The translations under genes and the position numbers were made by a program. The notes beneath the pieces are model-generated. The model saw only the letters and a list, made by a program, of their open reading frames with translations, searched no databases and was not told where the DNA came from. Positions 1-9,100 of a stretch of 64,000 nucleotides of DNA are shown here, piece by piece (position 1 is the stretch's first letter; each line of letters opens with the position of its first letter). Source of the stretch: Novipirellula galeiformis (GTDB lineage: Bacteria > Planctomycetota > Planctomycetia > Pirellulales > Pirellulaceae). The stretch is taken from positions 1 to 64,000 of the forward strand of contig NZ_SJPT01000014.1 of the NCBI RefSeq assembly GCF_007860095.1. The letters run 5' to 3'.

Positions 1-140
1 GATCGTTCGAACCGTCAAAAACGAAGCGTCACCAGGAGTGCGGTCGCAGACGGTCTGCGCAGATCGCGAAAAACAAGGCCCGCAGCCGCACTGGCAGACA
101 ATCAGGAAACGCACAAAGCGGCCCAGTCGCTGGTTGCAAC

Positions 141-659
141 GTGGCACCCCGGGCCATCTCCGCCACCATCATCAGTCCTGCGGTCACGCGACAAGAAAGC
201 AATACCCTTCTTGAATTCTCTAGGCAATCGCTGAATCTTCAAAGCGTTCCACCGGCCTTCTTGAACCAAGGCCTTGAACATCGGCTCCGCTCGTGCCTCG
301 CTCCGCGATGTCAAAGCCTAAATTGTTCTACGCTTCGTGAGATCGTGAGTGTGGTGCATGCTGAGATGGACAGTGCATGGAATCGTGATGCAGTTCAGCG
401 GGAGCATGTGCATCGCTGGGGCGGGATGCTTCGGGATGCACTAGGGAGTCAGTATACGGATTCGACGTGGCTGAAGTCTATCGGTTTCGTCGAGGATGTG
501 AACAAGCACTACAGGATGAAGAACTGGCTAGTCCTGGTATGCGAAGCAGGGAAGTGGATGGCATACAGCGTCAAGTCGTCGCATTGGCATTTCCTTTGCG
601 ATGTTGAACGCAGGGAAGATGTAACCAGTCTAATTAGTGCGCTGAAGTTAAAAGCGTAG
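141..659 (+). CDS. Hypothetical protein, probable integron-cassette ORF
   Basis: Open frame of 172 codons whose product I do not recognise. The C-terminal half (from about residue 75) reads like a folded soluble protein rich in Trp, His and charged residues. The first 75 residues look less protein-like, so the true start may be the in-frame ATG at 366 (about 98 residues). No signal peptide or membrane segment is visible. The stop codon ends one base before an attC-like inverted repeat at 660-742, which is the usual layout of an integron gene cassette (ORF, then attC). A shadow frame on the minus strand (102-314) is not supported. Existence of the C-terminal part is fairly likely; the start is uncertain. 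Confidence 0.42.
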   Translation: MAPRAISATIISPAVTRQESNTLLEFSRQSLNLQSVPPAFLNQGLEHRLRSCLAPRCQSLNCSTLREIVSVVHAEMDSAWNRDAVQREHVHRWGGMLRDALGSQYTDSTWLKSIGFVEDVNKHYRMKNWLVLVCEAGKWMAYSVKSSHWHFLCDVERREDVTSLISALKLKA

Positions 660-742
660 AACGGTTGCCATCACCGGGCACGGAGAGTGATGTATCCATT
701 TGTGAAAACGCGCAAGCCGTGCTCCGTGTGAATGGCTTGGTT
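660..742. mobile_element. Candidate integron attC recombination site
   Basis: Bases 667-683 (GCCATCACCGGGCACGG) pair along their full length with 717-736, whose arm carries three single unpaired bases (T723, T727, A731). Outside this stem is a short unpaired spacer (663-666 against 737-739), then AAC at 660-662 pairs with GTT at 740-742. The terminal loop is 684-716. This order of R box, unpaired spacer, stem with extrahelical bases on one arm only and variable loop is the known architecture of attC sites. The outer bases of the R boxes deviate from RYYYAAC/GTTRRRY, so only the AAC/GTT core is conserved. No integrase gene is in the window. The site lies exactly between two convergent orphan genes. 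Confidence 0.62.
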
Positions 743-1205
743 ATCCGATCAATTGATCGAGTTCAGACGTGTCATCCCAGTCATAATTTGCGTATGCAAA
801 ATCTGAGTGTGTAACAACGCATATCTTACCGTTCTTGCAAAGGATTGAGACGCCGTGTTCCGGATCAATATCCGATGCGCCAACGAAGATGACATACGTG
901 TCACTTGAATCGCGAAGGCGCGGGACAATTGCCGCATGGATGTCGATAGCAAAGTCCTCATCTTCCATGTCGTCGACTTCGTCGGGACCAAGGTACGCCT
1001 GTGCGTACTTGCGTGCAAGTTTCTCTGTCGACGGCAATCCTGTTTTTGCAAACTGCTCCACGACTGCGACAGATTTCAATTGGGAAGCGGTTGGTGGTTC
1101 TGGTTCCTCGTCGCTTAAGACTCGTAACTCAAGTTCGGCGAAGTGTTCGGAATCGATGAGTGCAGTCCATGCTTCCTCGTCAGGGCACCACTGAAGTTTC
1201 GCCAT
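741..1205 (-). CDS. Small acidic hypothetical protein (DUF6985-like?)
   Basis: 154-residue cytoplasmic protein, strongly acidic in the middle (a DDMEDEDF run near residue 80) and near the C-terminus. It starts at ATG 1205 with AGAGAGG about nine bases upstream. The C-terminal stretch with a DPEHG turn followed by beta-like segments recalls DUF6985-type proteins, but this is an impression, not a confident assignment. The stop codon falls inside the R' core (GTTATCC) of the attC-like site, so the gene lies in reverse orientation relative to the neighbouring cassette. Three GTGATAT-type motifs lie 70-135 bases upstream and may be operators. Small acidic orphan proteins in such positions are sometimes immunity or antitoxin-like; nothing here proves that. 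Confidence 0.6.
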   Translation of the reverse strand: MAKLQWCPDEEAWTALIDSEHFAELELRVLSDEEPEPPTASQLKSVAVVEQFAKTGLPSTEKLARKYAQAYLGPDEVDDMEDEDFAIDIHAAIVPRLRDSSDTYVIFVGASDIDPEHGVSILCKNGKICVVTHSDFAYANYDWDDTSELDQLIG

Positions 1206-1277
1206 TTAGAATTGCCTCTCTTTGGCGGAAGATGGATTTCAGTCGGCGAACTATTCTTTTTACACCCGGTCAGTCGG

Positions 1278-1338
1278 GTGATATAACGGAATTGGACTTA
1301 ATATCACGGGGTGAGTCAAGCGATTTGGGTTATATCAC
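1278..1338 (-). promoter_or_regulatory. Triple operator-like motif upstream of the 154-aa gene
   Basis: Three copies of a 10-base motif: GTGATATAAC at 1278-1287, its perfect reverse complement GTTATATCAC at 1329-1338, and a near copy TTAATATCAC at 1298-1307. On the minus strand a TTGACT (possible -35) lies between the outer copies. The arrangement upstream of the gene starting at 1205 suggests binding of a dimeric regulator. The rest of 1206-1792 holds nothing else I can support. Confidence 0.38.
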
Positions 1339-1792
1339 TCGAAAGCGTGTGACTCGAGTAATCGTCGGTTTTATTGCTCGGGAGCAGAGGGGGGCAATGG
1401 GCTGGATGTCCGAGCTGTGTGGACCTTCGGCCACTTGGGTGACGCCCCGATTGACCTCCATCGCAATGATCGCAAACAGATTGTTGGCGATGTGATGCGG
1501 AGTTGCAAGCAAATTCTCCGGAAGGTTTTCAGGGGTTGGCGCAGGAGTGGTTGAGCACGCCCGCTTGACGCTGTGCCGGTAGGCTAAAAAAACTGTCAGG
1601 ACTGAATGGCACAGGCATAAGCGGGCAGAACCCACCTGTAGATGCGGACGGCCGCGACGACACCCACAGGCATCGCTAGTAAATGGTGGCGAATCCTGCT
1701 CCGCATTCAGAGTGCCAAGCATGAATTGGAAATTACGGTGAGGTTCCGTTGAAACGGAGATATGACACTTCCCGCTTCTTGGAGAGCTCACC

Positions 1793-2978
1793 GTGAACAC
1801 TCCGTTTACGGTTGCCCCGGCAGACATGCGAAAGCAAATTGCGGTCCGCGAAAACGTTTTGCCTGGTTCTACTTCTGCCAAAGTCCGAAGTCGCCAAAAT
1901 TTGTCGTGAAATCGGGCACCAATTTCGATACGGCACGTACACCCCGATGAATGTCGTTTGGATGTTCATTACTCAAGTGCTTTCAGCAGACTACAGCTGC
2001 CAACAAGCAGTCACTCGATTTAACGCATTTCGGGTAGCTCGTGGTTTGCTCAGGGTCATCAGCCAGACGACCTTCTATTGCAAGGCGAGATGTTGGTTGC
2101 CGGAAGAGCTCTTCGAGTGACGGTTGGCTTGGACGTCACGTCGATGTGAGGAGCCTAACAATGAGGTATGGTTGTTTCAGGAGCGGATCGTCGAGATGGT
2201 TGACGGCTGGATGGTGACGATGGCCGTTCGTTACTACCCCAGCTACCCCAGTTTCTAGTTGCTCGCTGCTGGAGAAATGCGAGGCGTCGACTTGGTCGCC
2301 CGCGTGCATCATCTTCGCAAAGTAGACTTTCGCCGTGGTCTCAAACAGGGCGATCTCGATCAACTTGTTGTCGATCGAACACCGCAACAACTAAAGTGGA
2401 TGAGTGCAGCAGAATACGCAACGTTCCCAGACATAATCTTTGTTCGGCATCTGAAATACAAAGTCGAGCAGCGTGGCTTTCGGACCCGCGAGATCACGCT
2501 CGCCACGACATTGCTCGACTCTGAGCCTCTACGAGGCTGAAGAGTTGGCTCTGCTGTATTACGCTCTGCTGGAGCGTCGAGTTACATATCTGCAGTTTGA
2601 AGACCCAAATGCAGATGGATCATCTGTGATGCAAGAGTCCGCAGATGGTTCGTAAAGAAATTCACTGTCACATGATCGCTTATAACGTAGTGCGCTGTGT
2701 GATGTTTGCATCGGCTTTACGGTTCAAGCTATGCCTCTCGCGGCTGAGTTTCACCGATGCGATGCAGACGGTCGAAGAGTTTGCCGCATCGCTTCGCCTT
2801 GGATCGGGCGCCACCTTAAGCAGTGGGGCAATCTGTTGGAGGTGATCGGTGAAATTGAAGCTGGCAACCGCCCGGGCGACAAGAAAAAAGGGAACTCAAG
2901 CGTCGGCGGCAGAAGAACTACAAGCTGATGACGTGCCCCCGCAACCCGAACCGAAACCGTTGCGCTACAGCGGCGTAG
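1793..2978 (+). pseudogene. Degenerate IS4-family transposase
   Basis: A GTG at 1793 preceded by GGAGAG opens a frame that breaks after about 38 codons. Pieces in different frames then match, in order, the IS4-type transposases common in Pirellulaceae. At 1930-2120 there is an N-terminal stretch with LSADYSCQQAVTRFNAFRVARG. At 2270-2520 there is the core with DFRRGLKQGD, a Glu/Arg-rich beta segment and GFRTREITLATTLLDSEPL. At 2645-2700 VRKEIHCHMIAYNVVR is the YREK-like region, and at 2910-2978 the RRQKNYKLMT tail ends at TAG. The catalytic DDE core between 2120 and 2270 is mostly deleted, with at least three frameshifts. No clear terminal inverted repeats or target duplication were found. It is inactive. 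Confidence 0.78.
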
Positions 2979-3141
2979 GATTATGCCCGTGCCATTCAGG
3001 CCTGGCACATTTTTTGACACCTTTTCTTCACCATTCAAGCTCGCACCATGGCGGTCTGGTAGTCCGTTTGGTCATTGGTTCAATGCGCTGAACATCTAGG
3101 ATGCTTCAAATCTCCGCTGTCCCCTACTCTGGAAATCGAAC

Positions 3142-4410
3142 GTGAAAACGACTCACCACACCACGCTAATTCGGTTTGCTTTGGCATGGGGAATCGGTTC
3201 ATCAATGCTAAACGGTTCATTGCTGTCGGCCAGCGACGTCGTTTGGCCGGGTTTCCTCGGCCCCGAACGCGACGGCTGGGTCGATCATTTTCAGCCGCCC
3301 GTTGAGTGGCCTAAATCATTGAACACGGTATGGCAAGTTGAAGTGGGCAAGGGATACGGATCACCACTGGTGGCCAATGGTCGCGTCTATCAGCACTCTC
3401 GTGAGGGAGGTGAGGAAGTGCTGCGGTGTTTAGAGTTGGCCACAGGAAAAGAGATCTGGAAGCAGACTTACGCGGTTCCCTTTCAAGCATCATCGGGCGG
3501 TGAGCGGCATGGGAATGGCCCGAAATCTTCGCCCATCCTTGCCGACGGCCGCATCTTTACGATGAGTAGCCTTGGTGAGATTTCCGCTTGGGACGCGAAG
3601 TCGGGCGATCGGTTGTGGCGTCGTGACCATCGAAAACGTTTCCCGAAGAATCACCCTAACTGGGGCGCTTCCACTTCGCCCATCGTTGACGGGGATCGCG
3701 TGGTCGCTCACTTTGGCAATGACGACGAAGGAGCTTTGATTGCGTTGAACGTGAAGACGGGCGAGGAAATTTGGAGTCAGGGTAGCGATGGAGCTTCCTA
3801 TTCGTCGCCTCTCGCTGTCGAAATTCACGGTGTCCACCAAATCGTCGACTGGAACCATCGTGCCCTTGTGGGGGTGGACAGCGAATCGGGAACGATGCTG
3901 TGGGAGTTCCCCCTTCCGCAATTCACCAGCAACCAAAACATGCCAACGCCCACGTTCCACAATGGTCAAATTCTATTGGGCGGCGAGAATCGAGGCATCT
4001 ATGGTCTGGAACCCGTGATCAAGGATGGCGAGTGGTCGGTGTCGGAACGCTGGTTCCAAAAGGACGTCGCTTTGGATATGAGCACCGCAGTGATCAACGG
4101 AGACCTGCTGTTCGGGTTCTCGCACTACAAGAAGGGGCAGCTGTTTTGCCTCGACACGACGACAGGTAAAGTGCGGTGGCGAGGGCCGGGACGAACGGGA
4201 GATAACGTCGCGTTCCTGTCGATCCCCGATCACGTTGTGGCCTTGCTGGACAATGGGCGATTGCAGGTGATCAAGGCAACCGAGAGTGCGCTTGAGGAAG
4301 TTGCCAGCTATCAGGTTGCCGACAGCCCCACATGGGCACCGCCTGTGCTGTTAGAAAACGGTCTGCTGATCAAGGATCAAACGAGCCTAGCGTTATGGTC
4401 ATTCGAGTGA
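3142..4410 (+). CDS. Secreted PQQ-like beta-propeller repeat protein
   Basis: 422 residues with an N-terminal signal peptide (hydrophobic stretch ending near residue 30 at SASD). The rest is WD/PQQ-type repeats: blades with W-x-x-x-(V/L)-G-x-x-x-SP and GEEIW/GEEVLR/GKVRW strands recur about every 40-55 residues, as in BamB and PQQ-binding propellers. No dehydrogenase catalytic Asp or PQQ-ligand set is obvious, so it is more likely a binding or scaffold propeller than an enzyme. In planctomycetes such proteins are usually periplasmic and sit beside hydrolase genes; here the convergent neighbour is an alpha/beta hydrolase. Start chosen at ATG 3142 because the signal peptide begins there. Confidence 0.88.
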   Translation: MKTTHHTTLIRFALAWGIGSSMLNGSLLSASDVVWPGFLGPERDGWVDHFQPPVEWPKSLNTVWQVEVGKGYGSPLVANGRVYQHSREGGEEVLRCLELATGKEIWKQTYAVPFQASSGGERHGNGPKSSPILADGRIFTMSSLGEISAWDAKSGDRLWRRDHRKRFPKNHPNWGASTSPIVDGDRVVAHFGNDDEGALIALNVKTGEEIWSQGSDGASYSSPLAVEIHGVHQIVDWNHRALVGVDSESGTMLWEFPLPQFTSNQNMPTPTFHNGQILLGGENRGIYGLEPVIKDGEWSVSERWFQKDVALDMSTAVINGDLLFGFSHYKKGQLFCLDTTTGKVRWRGPGRTGDNVAFLSIPDHVVALLDNGRLQVIKATESALEEVASYQVADSPTWAPPVLLENGLLIKDQTSLALWSFE

Positions 4411-4501
4411 TCCGGTCTTTGGGGGCGTTGCGTGCTCTACGGCGATGTCGCTTGACCGCGTTGCGGTCCTTAGAACCGCATTCTCTGGCCAATGTGCCGG
4501 A

Positions 4502-5506
4502 TCACCGCGGCAACGCTTTCTCGAACTCGACGCGGAAACGGTCAAACGCTTCGATTTGAGGCATGTGACCGAGCCCCTCCAGTTCATACAGCTGACAATC
4601 CTCAATCTCCGCCGCGGTCTGCTTGCCGAGATTCTGATACTGGCCCAATTCCCGTTCGACGCCCGGCTTCTTCCAGCCACGCCCTGGCCCAGTTCGATCC
4701 CGAGTTCCGATAATCAGCCGCGTGGGAACGTTGATGTCTGCCCATTCGTTGCAAACCGGTTGCGAGAAAATCATGTCGTACGTCATCGCGTTGTTCCAAG
4801 CGACTCGCTCCCAATCGGGGCCGTTGATCCAGCCGACGTGAATCTTCATCCATTCGTCGTACGCCGGGTCCCATTTACCGTCGTAGTAGTTCTTTAGCTG
4901 GTACGCTTTGATGTCCGCAGGCGTCTTTTTGACTTCGTTCTGGTAGAAGAATTGAACGTCTTTGTACTGCACAAATTTCAAATAGTCTTCCAAACCAATC
5001 GGGTTCACCAATATCAAACGTTCGACGTCGCTTTGATACATCAGCGTGTACCGAGCTGCTAACATACCGCCCATCGAGTGCCCGACAATGACCGGTTTTT
5101 TGATCCCAAGCTTCTCGATCAACTGCCGTGTGTTGTGTGCAAGTTGAGGGAAACCGAATTGGTAGTAGGCAGGTTTAGACGACTTTCCAAAACCGATTTG
5201 GTCGGGAATCAAGACCGAGTAGCCTTTCGATTGCAGTAGCGTTGCTGTCTGCTCCCAATACGATCCCGAAAAATTCTTGCCATGCAGCAAAACGACCGTC
5301 GGCATTTCCTCCGATCCCTTTAAATGCATATAAGCCATCTGCAATGTTTGTCGCTGCGAGCTGAACTCAAACGTCTCAACGGGGAATGGATAGGGATAAT
5401 TATCCAGTTGGGCATTGTAGGAAGGCGATTCTTGACCGACCGCCACAACCGAGGTGACTGCCATCACAAACAGACTGGCAAGTACGCATCGAGCCTTTTG
5501 ATTCAT
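4502..5506 (-). CDS. Exported alpha/beta-fold hydrolase
   Basis: 334 residues. A signal peptide (residues 1-24, ending VVAVGQ) directs export. The core shows the alpha/beta hydrolase hallmarks: HG oxyanion motif (LLHGKNFSG, about 74-82), nucleophile elbow G-H-S-M-G-G with Ser144, a probable acid in GTRDRTGP (about 268) and the catalytic His314 in GLGHMPQ. A cap insertion lies between about 175 and 250 (Tyr/Trp-rich). This is the haloalkane-dehalogenase/epoxide-hydrolase/esterase type of family; the substrate cannot be told from sequence. It converges on the propeller gene (stop to stop 91 bases) and is probably monocistronic. Confidence 0.88.
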   Translation of the reverse strand: MNQKARCVLASLFVMAVTSVVAVGQESPSYNAQLDNYPYPFPVETFEFSSQRQTLQMAYMHLKGSEEMPTVVLLHGKNFSGSYWEQTATLLQSKGYSVLIPDQIGFGKSSKPAYYQFGFPQLAHNTRQLIEKLGIKKPVIVGHSMGGMLAARYTLMYQSDVERLILVNPIGLEDYLKFVQYKDVQFFYQNEVKKTPADIKAYQLKNYYDGKWDPAYDEWMKIHVGWINGPDWERVAWNNAMTYDMIFSQPVCNEWADINVPTRLIIGTRDRTGPGRGWKKPGVERELGQYQNLGKQTAAEIEDCQLYELEGLGHMPQIEAFDRFRVEFEKALPR

Positions 5507-5853
5507 TTGACGTTTTCCTATTGTGGCACGTTCGTATCGACTTGAATGGAGACATTTCTGGACGCGCTCGCCCAGGCGTTCGGCGGGCCGTGTCGAGCGT
5601 TGGCGGGCAATGTCCTTTTGGGTCTAATGACCGCACACGGATGCGCTCCGCCGTCGCTCACTTTCCGTTTTTCCTTTCACGGTGGCATCGTTTTCGGCCA
5701 GGGATGGACGCCTACCCCCACGTCGTCGACCTAGGTATCCGTTCGGCATTTCGTCTGCAGCTAAAGGTTGGTTGCCAATGCTTTCCAGGAACATCTGCCT
5801 GAATTGTAGTGGATGAGGCAACGAGTCCCTTCACGCCAGTGCGTCGGGGGAAG

Positions 5854-5886
5854 CTCCGGGGGACATAACAACTCCGGGGGGACATA
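5854..5886. repeat. Direct repeat CTCCGGGGG(G)ACATA x2
   Basis: CTCCGGGGGACATA at 5854-5867 and the same with one extra G at 5872-5886, four bases apart. They lie in the 649-base gap 5507-6155, which otherwise holds only the 14-bp tandem array; no coding region is supported there. Confidence 0.6.
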
Positions 5887-5935
5887 GCTTACGGTTCAGT
5901 CCCTGCCCCCGTGAGCGGGTTCGCACCTCACCCCG

Positions 5936-6005
5936 CTAGGTGCGATGTCCTAGGTGCGATGTCCTAGGTGCGATGTCCTAGGTGCGATGTCCTAGGTGCG
6001 ATGTC
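5936..6005. repeat. Perfect 14-bp tandem repeat, five copies
   Basis: CTAGGTGCGATGTC is repeated five times without a mismatch and without spacers, giving a 70-base array. It lies 150 bases downstream of the stop of the 1685-residue protein and 430 bases upstream of the hydrolase start. Perfect identity suggests slippage expansion and possible copy-number variation between strains. No spacer is present, so this is not CRISPR. Confidence 0.9.
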
Positions 6006-6155
6006 GCCGTATCCAATGTCGAGTCATTGGCTCGGGCAACGGATCTGCCACGCCTCGCTCCGGCACGTTCGGAGCGAGGTGACTGCGGAATCACTTGGAT
6101 TGAAAAAACAGCCCGGATTGTCCTTTGTCAACAACGAACGATTAGCAACCCAGGC

Positions 6156-9100
6156 TTACGGTGCAACGGGCTTTAGCGTGATGCCGCGTAAATCGAGCAG
6201 CCAGTTTTTCAAACTAGGATCTGCCTTGAATACCGCGACGCTGGTGTCTTGGGGAAGCGTGATCGTCCCAAGTTTGACTTGTCGATAATCATCCCAACCG
6301 TTGGTGCTTTGCACCGTGCCGGTCAACGTTTGCTCGCCGAGAGTGAAGATGAAAGCGTTTCCGGCGGTATTCGCGGGACAGGCATAGTCGAGCCAAACTT
6401 CGTATTGACTTGGTTTGTCATTCGCAACGGTCCATTCGACTCGGTCGTTGATATCGCTCCAAAATCCGATGTTTTTATGTTTCGCTTCGAAGTTAATCTT
6501 GTCACCAAAAATTCGACATGCGGCGGCGGTCATTTCGAAGGTTCCTCCATCGCGTGCGGTGATCGTGATGGGTTCGTTTCCAGGAAAGGCTTTGGGGGCC
6601 GGTCCCAATTCGTCAAGAAACGCGAGCAAGTCGCTCATCTGCGACGGGGAGATTACTTTTTCAAACTCTTCAGGCATCAGTGACGTGCCGACACTTTGGA
6701 CTTGGTCGATATCGTCTCGCAAGATGGTTTTGGATTTGCCATTTTGCATTGTCAATTCGATTGCCACCGTCGATTCGTTGGTGATGATACCTGCTTCGAC
6801 GACTCCATCGAGTGTCAGCACGTTGTAGCTGAGGTACTTGTCTTCGACTGCGGCATTGGGAGCCAGGATTGCGGTCACCATCGCTTTAGGGGAGCGATCC
6901 TTGAGCCCGGCCAAATCGGGGCCGACTTGATTGCCGATACCTTTGACGCGATGACAGGTGGCACAATGCTGGGTAAAGATCGCTTGTCCGCGGCTCTGGT
7001 CCCCGTCCGCGGGATTCACGCTGCGATAGGTTTCGAGCAAGGCGTGTTTGTCCCCCGAGCTCATCGCATCGCCGAATAATTCCGTCGCCGCCGCACGCAC
7101 TTTCTCGCTGACGTGAGTGGTCATCTTTTGGCGATGTTCCGAGCCTATCGTTTGCAGCGGGATCGTGTTGCTGCGGACGGCCTCGGCTAATTGCAACGCG
7201 GTGGATTCACGCGTCATCGAATCGTCTAGGATCGCCGAGCGGACGGTGGGGCTGATCGTGGTCAACCGTGACAACAAGGCGGCGGTTTCTTGACCCGCCA
7301 AGGCGTGAATCGCGGCGGTTTGAAGCTCAAGCGGTTCCGTTGAGGTGACTAGGTTAAGGACATCTCCGCGAAACTTAGCATCGATCAGCGTCAGGACGGA
7401 AACGGCGGCACGGCGGAGCGTGATCTCAGCGTCCGGGTCGGAGGCTAGCGTCGCAAGTTCGGCACCGAAGTCCGCCAGTTTTTTTTGTAGGTCGGGTTGC
7501 AGTGCCACGCCGCGTTTGCGAACGGTGCCCAATGCCGCAGCGAGCTCACCGATGTTCTCGACGCTGGTCTCTTGACGGCCTTGGTCGATAACATTGTAGA
7601 ACAGCTCCGCCAAAAAGTCACTGTTTTGCATCCGCACGGCCATCTCAAGGACGGCGGCTTCATAAGGTGCCGCAGCCTCCTTGCCGTGAATCGCCGTTCG
7701 GAACTGGCGGAGGTTGTGCTCGCCCAGCGAGCTGATCACAGCGGCTTGTACATAGAGATCACCGGCGGAAAGCAAGGCAATCTCGGCGAGTCGATTGATC
7801 GCGCCGGTCGACGAGGACGCGCCTAGCGAATAGGCGAGTTGCAGTCGTACATGCGGATCGTTGATGTCACAGGTTTCCAGTGCCGAAATTAAGCGGTCGG
7901 AAACTTTTCCCGGTTCGTGAATGAATTTCTCGGCAATGCGAATCGCATGGCGGCGGACGGTGGCGTCCGTGTCGGCCAACGCGATGCGAAGCGTTTCGAC
8001 GTCCATCTGCAGACCGTCCAAGGTGCACAACGCGTGCAAGCGAGCGAGTGGATTGGTCGATGAACGCACGACCGTTTGCAGCCGAGCAAGGTCCGGCGCC
8101 GAATTGCGTTCAATTAATTGTTGTTGGGCAAGATCGCGGACACGGCCATTGGGGGATGCGAGTTGATCGATCAAGGCGGGGCCGGCTAGATCGTTTAGCT
8201 TGAGGATCGGTCGTGGTGAGCTGTTTTTGGGATATGCCCGGTAGATCCGTCCACGGTCATGACCTGCACGCAAAAAAAGCTCTTTGGTACGTTCCCCAAT
8301 CCATTGCGGATGCTCGATCACTAGTCGGTACATATCGGTCACCCACAACGCCCCATCGGGTCCAGTGGTGACGAACGAGGGGCGAAACCAGGAATCGGTC
8401 GAGGCCAAAAACTCAATTTCCGCTTCGTCTTCGGGGCGAACGCTCTCGAACGTGACTCCCGTGGCAGTCAATTGCCGGCGTTGAACGAGGTTGTGTACCG
8501 GTTCACAGGTGAAGGTGTTTTGTAGAAAGTCCGCGCCGAGCAAAGTGTCCCGATAAATGGTCGTACTGCATGCGGAGGTGAATTCATGTTCCATTCCCGC
8601 GGCGGGAGGTTTGTAGCCAGACCAATGGCTCAGTACGCGCGAAACCGGAAACACTTGGGTGTTGTCTAAACGGGCGATATTCCGTTGAGCCGCCGGTGGT
8701 GCTACCAATGGATTGCGACGCAGATAATGATCCGCCAAGACGTAATGACGCACTGGAATCGAGTTATTGCTTCCGAACCAATTGCCGTGATCGTCGCGAT
8801 GACGACCGTATTGCGTTTGTCCCGATTGAGCTTCCAACGCTCCGTCCTCGGGACGGATGCGAACGTCGAGTCCGCGGATGTCGAGCTTCTTTCCTGTCTT
8901 CACCGACTCAATCACTCCCCCGCTATCCCCATTGGCGAGATACAACCAATTGTCTAATCCTCGGGTGATGCCATTGAAACGGTGTTGTTGATTGCCTTCG
9001 ACGAATCCACGATAAAGTTCTTCACGCACTTCGGCTTTCCCGTCTCCGTCGCGGTCGGCGGCAAAGAACAGTGAGGGAGCGGCACAGACGAGCACTCCAT

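Noticed and set aside
37-92. Second attC-like inverted repeat (AGTGCGG/CCGCACT) near the window start
   Set aside because: Stem cannot be extended to an AAC/GTT closing pair; weak alone.
1278-1338. AAC/GTT inverted pair around 1285-1331 as another attC
   Set aside because: Pairing extends outward, not inward; no long inner stem. Read as operator-like instead.
3003-3018. Sigma-54 promoter-like TGGCACATTTTTTGAC before the PQQ-repeat gene
   Set aside because: -12 element reads TTGA rather than TTGC and a single match in long AT-rich runs is not convincing; kept only as a hint.
5936-6005. Array read as CRISPR
   Set aside because: Units are directly abutting and identical with no spacers; no cas genes nearby.
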